From contig CAMDCC010000173.1 of assembly GCA_945889545.1 (NCBI GenBank), positions 1-6,675 on the forward strand: DNA of 6,675 bases, given 5' to 3'. The stretch's first letter is position 1; each line of letters starts with the position of its first letter. Origin of the DNA: Bifidobacterium breve. GTDB taxonomy: Bacteria; Actinomycetota; Acidimicrobiia; IMCC26256; PALSA-555. This document shows, piece by piece, positions 1-5,998 of this stretch. Made by a program: the position numbers and the translations under genes. The notes below the pieces were generated by a model, which had not been told where the DNA came from, did no database searches, and was given only the letters and a program-made list of their open reading frames with translations.

Positions 1-201
1 CTGCGTGGTCGACGGGAGCGTTGGCGGTGCAGTGATTGGCGCGAGCGTGGTCGTTGGCAGAGCGAGTGACGAGGTGGTGGTGCCGATGCCGATCGGCCCC
101 TGGTCACCATCTCCGCTCGTGATGAGCAGCGTGATCCCGACGCCGATGAAGATCGAGAGCGCCGCCACGATGGCGACGACGATCTGCTGCTGTTTGGTCA
201 C
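1..201 (-). CDS. Membrane-anchored protein with Thr/Pro-rich extracellular stretch (partial, N-terminus only)
   Basis: Read on the minus strand from a GTG at 201-199, this gives 67 codons open to the window edge, so the C-terminus is missing. A short start (VTKQQQ) is followed by one hydrophobic segment at about residues 7-28, then a Gly/Asp turn and a low-complexity Thr/Pro/Ala stretch (about 41-67, with TTT and PTTT runs). This is the layout of an N-terminal signal anchor with an exposed disordered linker. The frame is closed just upstream by the TAG that ends the phosphotransferase (219-217), so the GTG is the only sensible start. It lies 15 nt downstream of that stop and is probably in the same transcript. 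No strong Shine-Dalgarno is visible. No function can be assigned, because the domain after the linker lies outside the window. Confidence 0.6.
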   Translation of the reverse strand, partial: MTKQQQIVVAIVAALSIFIGVGITLLITSGDGDQGPIGIGTTTSSLALPTTTLAPITAPPTLPSTTQ

Positions 202-216
202 ACCAGCAAGTGTGAC

Positions 217-1263
217 CTACAGGATTCCTCGTGCACCGTCACCCGCGTGTTCCAACAGCAGATCCACCCGCGCGGCGATGCGGGCGACGTCGGGAGACTC
301 GGCGGCTCCACCCCGCGCTCCCTTGAGTCGGCGTACGTAGACGCCTTCCACGATGCACGCCATCTTCCAGTAGGAGAACACGATGAGCCAGGGAAGCGCG
401 TCGAGTGACCGGCCCGAGGTCGTGGCGTACCGCTCTGCGATCTCCGCCCGTCGGCTGAAGACGGGTGCGAGCGTCGGCGCCGATTCGAGGAACGGGCACG
501 GGTCTCCCGGATCGGCCCAGTAGAGCAACGACCACGCGAAGTCGGCCACCGCGTCGCCGATGGTGCAGAGCTCCCAGTCGAGCACCGCGCACACGGTGCG
601 ATCGGGCCCGAGGACCACGTTGTCGAAGCGGTAGTCGCCGTGCACGATCGTCGGCGCACCGACTTCGGGTGGAACGGTGCGCGCCAGGCGTTCGTGGAGG
701 TCATCCAACAGCGGCGTCTCGCGAACCTGTGCCGCGTCCACTTGCGTGCGCCAGCGGGCGAGCTGGCGTTCCAGGTACCCGGTGCGATGCCGAGACAGGG
801 TTCCCAACCCGACCGCGTCCGGGTCGAGCGAGTGCATCGCCACCTGCACGTCAACGAGCGATGCCGTCGCGGTCTCGGCCTCTCCCGGGGTCAACCTGGC
901 ACCATCGTCGGCCGTGCGCAGGATCGTGCCGTCGACGAACGCCATCACCGAGAACGGCGCGCCGGTCACGTCGATGTCTTCGCAGAGGGCGAGCGCGGCC
1001 GGTACCGGCACCGTGCGGTCACGCGACAGCGCATCAAGGATGCGGTACTCGCGCACCACGTCGTGCGCGGTGGCAAGCACCGCGGTTGCCGGCGGTCGCC
1101 GCAGTGCCCACAGGTGCCCAACCGCGTCCTCGACTCGGTACGTGAGGTTGGAACCACCCGCAGCGATCAGCGAGTACTCGAGCGGTGGCTCCACGCCGTC
1201 AACGTGCTGCTGGAGCCAGGCAGTGACCGCGGGTGCTTCGATGCCGGGAAGTTCGTTCGTCAA
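217..1263 (-). CDS. Phosphotransferase family protein, ACAD10/11-N / LvaA-like kinase fold
   Basis: The 348-aa protein has the aminoglycoside-phosphotransferase (protein-kinase-like) fold. Visible marks in order: the nucleotide loop GGSNLTYRV (36-44), LRRPP (54-58) at the usual beta-3 position, REYRIL (71-76), the hinge segment FSVMAFVDG (104-112), the catalytic loop HGDYRFDN (208-215, base D210, metal-binding N215), and DWE (229-231) followed by IGD (235-237). The LRRPP and HGDYRFDN...DWE pattern points to the cytoplasmic ACAD10/11 N-domain-like branch rather than to antibiotic kinases. Characterised relatives such as LvaA of Pseudomonas putida phosphorylate 4-hydroxyacyl-CoA; the same role here is inference. 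The start is TTG at 1263: an in-frame TGA lies 11 codons upstream and no ATG or GTG occurs in the first 20 codons. A TACCCT box 7 nt upstream (1276-1271, minus) suggests a leaderless mRNA. The small membrane protein follows 15 nt after the stop. Confidence 0.88.
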   Translation of the reverse strand: MTNELPGIEAPAVTAWLQQHVDGVEPPLEYSLIAAGGSNLTYRVEDAVGHLWALRRPPATAVLATAHDVVREYRILDALSRDRTVPVPAALALCEDIDVTGAPFSVMAFVDGTILRTADDGARLTPGEAETATASLVDVQVAMHSLDPDAVGLGTLSRHRTGYLERQLARWRTQVDAAQVRETPLLDDLHERLARTVPPEVGAPTIVHGDYRFDNVVLGPDRTVCAVLDWELCTIGDAVADFAWSLLYWADPGDPCPFLESAPTLAPVFSRRAEIAERYATTSGRSLDALPWLIVFSYWKMACIVEGVYVRRLKGARGGAAESPDVARIAARVDLLLEHAGDGARGIL

Positions 1264-1285
1264 GCGCCGGAGGGTAGCGTTCGCG
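1264..1285. promoter_or_regulatory. Compact divergent promoter with overlapping -10-like boxes
   Basis: Only 22 bp separate the TTG of the phosphotransferase (minus) from the ATG of the SGNH hydrolase (plus). Within AGGGTAGCGT (1271-1280), the minus strand reads TACCCT (1276-1271), 7 nt from the TTG. The plus strand reads TAGCGT (1275-1280), 5 nt from the ATG. Both fit the TAnnnT form of actinobacterial -10 elements at roughly leaderless spacing, and they share two base pairs. No Shine-Dalgarno is visible for either gene, and I see no convincing -35 hexamers. This is inference from motif and spacing only. Confidence 0.45.
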
Positions 1286-2173
1286 ATGCCCGCTCATGGC
1301 GCTGCGCGCCAGGCCGCTCGGGCCACGGCTCACTGCGTCGCAGGGTACCTGCGCCGCGATCGCTCGCCTTTGCTCGTGCGAGTTCTTTCTGCCTTTATCG
1401 TGCTGTGCACGCTCCTCGTCGGGCCGGTTGCCTCCGCCGCGACGGATCGCGCCGTGCCACCTCCGATCGATCCGCGCCTGCTCATCATCGGCGATTCCGT
1501 GATCCTCGGCGCGCAGGGGTGGATCGCCGGGTTCCTCGGGCCGCGAGGTTGGCGGGTGAACCAGACGTCGAGAGAGAGCATGCACACGTGGGAGGCGCCA
1601 CGGATCATTGATGCCAATCGAGCCCGTGGTGGGATCGGCGACGTGGTCGTGCTGCAGCTCGGCACGAACGACGGCATCAGCGCGTCGGAGCTGTCGTCGT
1701 ACATGGAGACGACGATGCAACACCTCGCTGAGGTCGACCGGGTCTATTGGGTCAACATGCGTCAGTTCCGCAGCTGGGTCCCCGCGGCGAACGCCGTGAT
1801 TGCTGCGGCAGCCGTGAAGTGGCCGAACCTGCGGATCATCGATTGGGACGCCCGCGCGACGCCTGACCCGTCGCTCGTCTACGCCGATGGGTACCACCTC
1901 ACCGGCGGTGGCCAGCTCGTGATGGCAGAGCTCATCGCCACGACGCTCGACGAATTCGTGCTCGAGACCGGTGGGGCGCCGACGACGACGACCACACTTC
2001 CGACAACGTCGACATCGATCGAAACGTCGTCGACTGAGGTGTCGGTACCGCGCAAGACCAGCGGTGTCAGCCTCATCACGGTGCTGGCTGGTCTGGCTGG
2101 CGTGCTGCTCATTGCGGGGATCGGCGCGATGTTCGCGATGCGCGTCAGGCGGAAACCCGACTCGTCGGCGTGA
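1286..2173 (+). CDS. Secreted, membrane-anchored SGNH-type hydrolase
   Basis: The 295-aa protein carries the SGNH/GDSL esterase-acyltransferase signature blocks: IIGDSVILG (67-75, nucleophile S71), LGTND (125-129, block III with N128) and DGYHLT (201-206, catalytic D201 and H204). An N-terminal basic stretch and a hydrophobic run (about 30-51, ending VASAA) make a signal peptide with likely cleavage near 51-52. After the catalytic domain comes a Thr/Ser-rich linker (about 232-254), one hydrophobic helix (261-285) and a basic tail RVRRK, so the enzyme should sit outside the membrane on a flexible stalk. The family removes or transfers acyl groups on glycans, lipids or esters; the substrate is unknown. 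The ATG at 1286 is chosen because it follows the TAGCGT box. Starting at GTG 1376 would also leave a complete signal peptide, so the first 30 residues are uncertain. The 3' end overlaps the P450 by 29 bp. Confidence 0.85.
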   Translation: MPAHGAARQAARATAHCVAGYLRRDRSPLLVRVLSAFIVLCTLLVGPVASAATDRAVPPPIDPRLLIIGDSVILGAQGWIAGFLGPRGWRVNQTSRESMHTWEAPRIIDANRARGGIGDVVVLQLGTNDGISASELSSYMETTMQHLAEVDRVYWVNMRQFRSWVPAANAVIAAAAVKWPNLRIIDWDARATPDPSLVYADGYHLTGGGQLVMAELIATTLDEFVLETGGAPTTTTTLPTTSTSIETSSTEVSVPRKTSGVSLITVLAGLAGVLLIAGIGAMFAMRVRRKPDSSA

Positions 2174-3371
2174 ACTTCACCGGCATGTGTTTTATGCCGT
2201 TGATGAAGTTTGACCGGAGGCGCTCGACGGGGCCGGCGAGCTCCATCTCGGGGATGCGGGTCAGGAGCTCCTCGAACATCACCTTGATCTCGAGGCGCGC
2301 GAGGTGCGAGCCGAGGCAGAAGTGTGGGCCACCGCCGCCGAACGCGACGAAGTCGTCGGCAGGCGTGCGCGAGATGTCGAAGGTGTGCGGATCGTCGAAC
2401 ACATCGGGGTCGTGATCCGCGGCGATGTACCAGAGCGCCACCTTGTCGCCTTGCTTGATGTGCTCACCGTGGAGCTCGATGTCGTCCTGCGCGGTGCGAC
2501 GCATGTACATGACGGGTGACGCGTAGCGGAGCATCTCGTCGACCGCCTGCGGGAGTAGCGACATATCGGCCTGGAGCTTGGCGCGCTGCTCGGGGTACTC
2601 GATGAGCGCGAGCATCCCGTGCGAGATGAGATTGCGGGTGGTCTCGTTGCCAGCCACCGTGAGGAGCTCGAAGAAGAGGTCGAACTCCATGTCGGTGAGG
2701 CGCTCACCCTCCACCTCGGCACCGAGCAGCACACTGATGATGTCGTCGCCCGGGTCGGCCCGTTTCTTCGCGGCCAGGTCGTTGGCGTAGACGAACATCT
2801 CCATCGCGGCGGTCGTTGCTTCCTCCGCACTCACCGCGTATTCCGGGTCTTCTGAGCCGATCATGCGGTTGCTCCACTCGAACAGCTGGTGCCGATCGGC
2901 GTGAGGGACCCCCATCATCTCGGCGATCACCTGGAGTGGGAGCTCGGCGGCAACGTCGACGACGAAGTCGCACGAGCCGCGTTCGATGATGTTGTCGACG
3001 ATGTCGCGGGCGATCTCATTGATGCGTTCGTGGAGCCGTCCGATCATGCGCGGGGTGAAACCCTTGTTGACGAGCAACCGAAGCTTCGTGTGCTTCGGGG
3101 GGTCCATCGTGAGCATCATCATTTGCTGCTGTTCAATCTGTTCCTCCGTCAGCTCGTGCAGCGTGATGCCGCGCTCGCTCGACGCGTGCTCCCAGTCGTG
3201 GCTGATCCGACGGAGGTCGTCGCGACGGGTGATGCACCAGAAGCCCGGGCCGTCGGCCTCCGGGTGGAAGTAGGCGGGGGCCTCGCGCCGCAGCACGTCG
3301 AACTGATCGTGGGGCACACCCTGGACGAACGTCTCGAGATTCGTCAGATCGACGTCGGTGATCGTGGGCAC
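2145..3371 (-). CDS. Cytochrome P450, CYP124/125/142-like
   Basis: This is a 408-aa soluble bacterial P450 mono-oxygenase. Marks in order: the C-helix MDPPKHTKLR (89-98), whose H94 and R98 are the usual haem-propionate contacts; the I-helix AGNETTRN (240-247), with the oxygen-activating acidic/Thr pair; the K-helix EMLR (279-282, ExxR); and the Cys loop FGGGGPHFCLG (344-354), with haem ligand C352. The ending FINGIKHMPVKF resembles the actinobacterial sterol and methyl-branched-lipid hydroxylases CYP124, CYP125 and CYP142, so oxidation of a sterol side chain or branched lipid is a fair guess, not proof. The start is GTG at 3371, behind a clear GGAGG. A longer frame reaches GTG 3425, but that would overlap the upstream Abi gene and lacks an RBS. 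No ferredoxin gene is adjacent. A TAGGGT box (3408-3403, minus) may serve as its own -10. Confidence 0.92.
   Translation of the reverse strand: MPTITDVDLTNLETFVQGVPHDQFDVLRREAPAYFHPEADGPGFWCITRRDDLRRISHDWEHASSERGITLHELTEEQIEQQQMMMLTMDPPKHTKLRLLVNKGFTPRMIGRLHERINEIARDIVDNIIERGSCDFVVDVAAELPLQVIAEMMGVPHADRHQLFEWSNRMIGSEDPEYAVSAEEATTAAMEMFVYANDLAAKKRADPGDDIISVLLGAEVEGERLTDMEFDLFFELLTVAGNETTRNLISHGMLALIEYPEQRAKLQADMSLLPQAVDEMLRYASPVMYMRRTAQDDIELHGEHIKQGDKVALWYIAADHDPDVFDDPHTFDISRTPADDFVAFGGGGPHFCLGSHLARLEIKVMFEELLTRIPEMELAGPVERLRSNFINGIKHMPVKFTPTSRVSA
2177..2203 (+). terminator. Hairpin just after the SGNH stop, possible terminator
   Basis: A 6-bp stem, CGGCAT (2181-2186) with ATGCCG (2194-2199), closes a 7-nt T-rich loop. 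It extends past one mismatch by TCA/TGA (2177-2179 with 2201-2203). It starts 4 nt after the SGNH stop and lies inside the 3' end of the P450 coding region on the other strand. There is no strong U-tract after the stem, so its action as an intrinsic terminator is doubtful. Confidence 0.3.
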
Positions 3372-3376
3372 AGAGA

Positions 3377-3381
3377 CCTCC
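3377..3381 (-). promoter_or_regulatory. Shine-Dalgarno GGAGG that sets the P450 start
   Basis: The minus strand reads GGAGG at 3381-3377, with a 5-nt spacer to the GTG at 3371-3369. This supports the shorter P450 (starting PTITDVDL after the initiator) over the 18-residue-longer reading from 3425. Confidence 0.7.
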
Positions 3382-3405
3382 AGATCGTGGGCCAGTTGAG
3401 CGACC

Positions 3406-4068
3406 CTAGAACGACTCGACATCACTCGGGAGGGTTTTCAGGAGGCCGTAGACCCTGCTGTGATGGTGGACCCAATTCGCGGTGTCCGGACTGAGCCGCA
3501 TCAGGATGTCGACGACGCGGTTGAAGTCGTCGTTGAGGTTGCGTTGGAAGATTGGCTCATGGTGAGCGATCCGGTTCCGAAGTGTTCGCAGCCGGTCGAG
3601 CTGATCATGAAGATCCTTGCGCTGTGGGCGCGGTGCAAAGCGTTTCGCGAGGTCGGTCCTCCAGAGTGAGCGGTCATATCTGTTGGAAAAGAGTCTGACC
3701 CAGAAGCCAAAGCTCAGTTCAGCGATCACGCGCCCTGGAGTCATCGGGTTCCGTCGCACCAGGATCCCGCCCTCAGCAGTATGGACGAGGCTCCGCTCAG
3801 CATTCTGGAGCGGCGCCGCTTGGTCGAACCAAGTCGCTCCATATGCGTCACTCAGAGTTTCGTGGACGGCATTACGAAGGATGACTTCGCAGGCCTGCAG
3901 TGGACCGTGGAACGCGGCCGCGATCGCGGTGTTCCAGGCATAGAGCTGCAGCGCAGCCGCTTCGGTCCCGGCCTTGGTCAAGTAGGTCTGGAATCGGTCT
4001 ATGGACAAGCCGTCGGAGAGTGCAGCGCATACTTCCGAGCCGTATCCAAAGCGACGGGTGTTCGCCAA
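3406..4068 (-). CDS. Abi-like protein with HEPN-type RNxxxH motifs
   Basis: The 220-aa protein resembles the actinobacterial Abi-like family (abortive-infection Abi_2 relatives). Seen in order: an N-terminal helix with DRFQTYL (24-30), YAWNTAIAAAF (43-53), LRNAVHETL (64-72, an RNxxxH-like site), the family-typical TPGRVIAELSFGFW (110-123), and the core LRTLRNRIAHHEPIF (160-174), whose R164-N165-x3-H169 fits the R-x4-6-H signature of HEPN ribonucleases. Homologues of this class act in phage exclusion or as RNase toxins, but many family members are untested. The start is TTG 4068, behind a strong GAGGAG. Three 60-bp lines inside the gene give 98/180 GC (54%) against 43/60 in a line of the amidohydrolase, a sign of recent acquisition. 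It stands alone, with no recognisable antitoxin, and ends 34 nt before the P450 start. Confidence 0.8.
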   Translation of the reverse strand: MANTRRFGYGSEVCAALSDGLSIDRFQTYLTKAGTEAAALQLYAWNTAIAAAFHGPLQACEVILRNAVHETLSDAYGATWFDQAAPLQNAERSLVHTAEGGILVRRNPMTPGRVIAELSFGFWVRLFSNRYDRSLWRTDLAKRFAPRPQRKDLHDQLDRLRTLRNRIAHHEPIFQRNLNDDFNRVVDILMRLSPDTANWVHHHSRVYGLLKTLPSDVESF

Positions 4069-4075
4069 GGTTCTT

Positions 4076-4081
4076 CTCCTC
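4076..4081 (-). promoter_or_regulatory. Shine-Dalgarno of the Abi-like gene
   Basis: The minus strand reads GAGGAG at 4081-4076, with 7 nt to the TTG at 4068-4066. This is the reason for accepting a TTG initiator here. The neighbouring TTG in the LSIDRF codon run has no comparable site. Confidence 0.65.
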
Positions 4082-4153
4082 TACAATGTTCTCCGTACGC
4101 CCTCACGCGCCTCTCCCGCTTCGCCGGTGATGCCAGTGGGGGCAGATACTTCA

Positions 4154-4183
4154 GAAGCGGCCCTCCTTCGGGAGGGCCGCTTC
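4154..4183. terminator. Perfect 13-bp hairpin with UUCG tetraloop
   Basis: The left arm GAAGCGGCCCTCC (4154-4166), loop TTCG (4167-4170) and right arm GGAGGGCCGCTTC (4171-4183) pair without mismatch, and the C(UUCG)G loop is an exceptionally stable RNA tetraloop on the plus strand. Only a weak TCTT follows (4187-4190). An outer GTGGGGG (4136-4142) can pair with TCCCCAC (4194-4200), including one G-U. The hairpin sits between two divergently transcribed genes, so it is not the natural end of either. It may insulate them from antisense read-through or end a short unannotated transcript. Confidence 0.6.
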
Positions 4184-4216
4184 GCGTCTTGACTCCCCAC
4201 CTCTGAGGTTCGGGAC

Positions 4217-4232
4217 TGGAACACGTTACGAT
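4217..4232 (+). promoter_or_regulatory. KstR-like TetR operator overlapping a -10 box
   Basis: TGGAACACGTTACG (4217-4230) matches the mycobacterial KstR consensus TnnAACnnGTTnnA except for its last base. TACGAT (4227-4232) overlaps its right half and looks like a -10 element, which would put the transcript start near 4239 and leave a leader of about 36 nt before the amidohydrolase. A repressor bound here would block that promoter. No regulator gene lies in the window; the match is by eye. Confidence 0.45.
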
Positions 4233-4274
4233 TCGCGAGGCGATCGGGCCAGCGTTCGGAAGGAAAACGTCTCT

Positions 4275-5996
4275 ATGCATGATCTCGTGATCCGCGGGGG
4301 GACGGTGGTTGACGGCACCGGTTCGGCGCCCAGGCTGGGCGACGTGGCCATCGACGCCGGGAAGATCACCGAGGTCGGGCGGGTCGACGTCGCTGGCGAG
4401 CAGGAGATCGACGCCACCGGGATGCTGGTGACCCCAGGCTTCGTCGACGTGCACACCCACTACGACGGCCAGGTCACCTGGGACCCGATGCTCACGCCGT
4501 CGACCTGGCACGGCGTCACCACGGTCGTGATGGGCAACTGTGGCGTGGGCTTCGCGCCCGCCCGCCCCGACAAGCACGACTGGCTCATCGGGCTGATGGA
4601 GGGCGTTGAGGACATCCCCGGCGCAGCGCTCTCGGCTGGCATCAAGTGGGGATGGGAGACCTTCCCCGAGTTCCTCGATTTCCTCGACACACAGAAGCTC
4701 GCGATCGACATCGCCACCCAAGTGCCGCACGGCTCGGTGCGCGGCTACGTGATGGGGGATCGCGGCGCGCGCAATGAGCCCGCCACGCCGGAAGACATCG
4801 AGCAGATGGCGCGCATCGTGCGCGAAGGCATCGAAGCCGGAGCGCTCGGCGTCTCAACTTCTCGCACGATCGCCCACCGCGCGATCGACGGCGAACCGGT
4901 GCCGGGCACCTTCGCTGCCGAGGACGAGCTGTTCGCGATGGGCCGTGCGCTCTCCGACGCCGGGTCCGGTGTCTTCGAGCTCGCGCCGGCCGGCGTGATG
5001 GGTGAAGATCTCGCCGCGTCGGAGAAGGAGATGGACTGGATGCGCCGGCTCGCCCGCGAGACCGGGCGTCCCGTCACCTTCGCGCTGCTCCAGCACGACA
5101 TGGATCCGGACCAGTGGAAGAAGATGCTCGACCTCGCCGGCGAGGCGTACGACGAAGGCGTGCCGATCCGACCGCAGGTCGCCGGTCGTCCGCTTGGCTT
5201 GCTGCTCGGGCTCCAGACCTTCCACCCGCTGCGCGGCCGGCCGAGCTACGACCCGATCGACGCGCTGCCGCTCGACGAGAAGGTCGCGGCGATGCGCGAT
5301 CCCGACCTGCGGGCGCGCATCCTTTCGGAGAGCCCCGCGGCCGACGATCGCATGGCATTCATCGGCATGGGCCTCGACCGTATCTTCAAACTCGGTGAAC
5401 CACCCGACTACGAGCCCGCGCCCGACCAGAGCCTCGCCGCGCTGGCCGAGCGAGCGGGTCTTGACCCGTCGGAGTACTTGTACGACCTGTTGCTCGAGAA
5501 CGACGGCCGTGAGCTCCTACTGCGCCCGCTGCTCGGGTACAGCAACTTCACGCAAGACCCCATTCGCGAGATGGTGTTGCACCCGGCGACCGCGCTCGGT
5601 CTCGGCGACGGCGGCGCGCATGTTGGTGCCATCTGCGACGCGAGTATCGAGACGTACATGCTCACGCACTGGGCGCGCGACCGTTCACGCGGTGAGAAGC
5701 TCCCACTCGAGCTCGTAGTGCGCAAGATGACGAGCGACACCGCTTCGCTGTACGGATTCGGCGACCGCGGTGTGCTCGCACCGGGCAAGCGAGCCGACGT
5801 CAACGTGATCGACCACGCCAACCTCACATTGCACCGACCGGAGATGGTCTACGACCTGCCGGGTGGTGCCCGCCGTCTGCTCCAGACTGCCGACGGGTAC
5901 CGTGCCACCCTCGTCGCCGGCCAGATCATTCGCCGCGACGGTCACGACACCGATGCTCGTCCGGGGCGCCTCGTGCGCGGACCACAAGGAGCCTGA
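4275..5996 (+). CDS. Amidohydrolase, N-acyl-D-amino-acid deacylase (D-aminoacylase) type
   Basis: The 573-aa protein has the composite-barrel amidohydrolase layout. There is an N-terminal beta sandwich (LVIRGGTVVDGTG, 4-16), the metal motif VDVHTHYDG (57-65, H60 and H62), GNCGVGFAP (87-95, with C89 at the position of the metal-bridging Cys of D-aminoacylases), the subfamily motif STSRTIAHRAIDG (194-206), H274 in LLQHD, GDGGAH (444-449, probable catalytic D445), and a C-terminal return to the sandwich with APGKRADVNVID (502-513). Length and motifs fit amidohydrolase family 3, widespread in mycobacteria and relatives under the deacylase name. The real substrate of this branch is unproven. The His expected in a THxR-type motif appears to be replaced by FELAP (234-238), so classic D-aminoacylase activity is not assured. 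The ATG at 4275 follows GGAAGGA (4258-4264) at a long 10-nt spacing. It is the first gene of a two-gene unit. Confidence 0.88.
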   Translation: MHDLVIRGGTVVDGTGSAPRLGDVAIDAGKITEVGRVDVAGEQEIDATGMLVTPGFVDVHTHYDGQVTWDPMLTPSTWHGVTTVVMGNCGVGFAPARPDKHDWLIGLMEGVEDIPGAALSAGIKWGWETFPEFLDFLDTQKLAIDIATQVPHGSVRGYVMGDRGARNEPATPEDIEQMARIVREGIEAGALGVSTSRTIAHRAIDGEPVPGTFAAEDELFAMGRALSDAGSGVFELAPAGVMGEDLAASEKEMDWMRRLARETGRPVTFALLQHDMDPDQWKKMLDLAGEAYDEGVPIRPQVAGRPLGLLLGLQTFHPLRGRPSYDPIDALPLDEKVAAMRDPDLRARILSESPAADDRMAFIGMGLDRIFKLGEPPDYEPAPDQSLAALAERAGLDPSEYLYDLLLENDGRELLLRPLLGYSNFTQDPIREMVLHPATALGLGDGGAHVGAICDASIETYMLTHWARDRSRGEKLPLELVVRKMTSDTASLYGFGDRGVLAPGKRADVNVIDHANLTLHRPEMVYDLPGGARRLLQTADGYRATLVAGQIIRRDGHDTDARPGRLVRGPQGA

Positions 5997-5998
5997 TC

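Noticed and set aside
677..1285. Long plus-strand open frame opposite the phosphotransferase, continuous with the SGNH gene
   Set aside because: It is Arg/Ser-rich low-information sequence antisense to a gene with clear catalytic motifs. The SGNH reading makes sense only from about 1286, where the signal peptide begins.
1199..1897. Minus-strand open frame of 232 codons opposite the SGNH gene
   Set aside because: Rich in Arg/His/Pro with no recognisable motif, and it covers both the divergent promoter and the SGNH active-site codons; typical antisense shadow of high-GC coding DNA.
1971..2045. Repetitive ACGACGACG tract as a tandem repeat locus
   Set aside because: It is simply the codon run for the Thr/Ser-rich stalk of the SGNH protein.
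4088..4200. Possible tRNA or glycine-riboswitch-like RNA in the gap
   Set aside because: No cloverleaf with a T-arm GGTTCRANNCC and acceptor pairing can be built, and a minus-strand GGGAGAG lacks the rest of the glycine aptamer core.
3999..4730. Minus-strand open frame of 243 codons spanning the 4069-4274 gap
   Set aside because: It runs through the UUCG hairpin, the operator, the 5' end of the Abi gene and antisense to the amidohydrolase metal motif; no family resemblance and no RBS.
5002..5718. Second plus-strand frame within the amidohydrolase
   Set aside because: Ser/Arg-rich frame-shifted reading of a gene whose own frame is intact from the HxH motif to the C-terminus.
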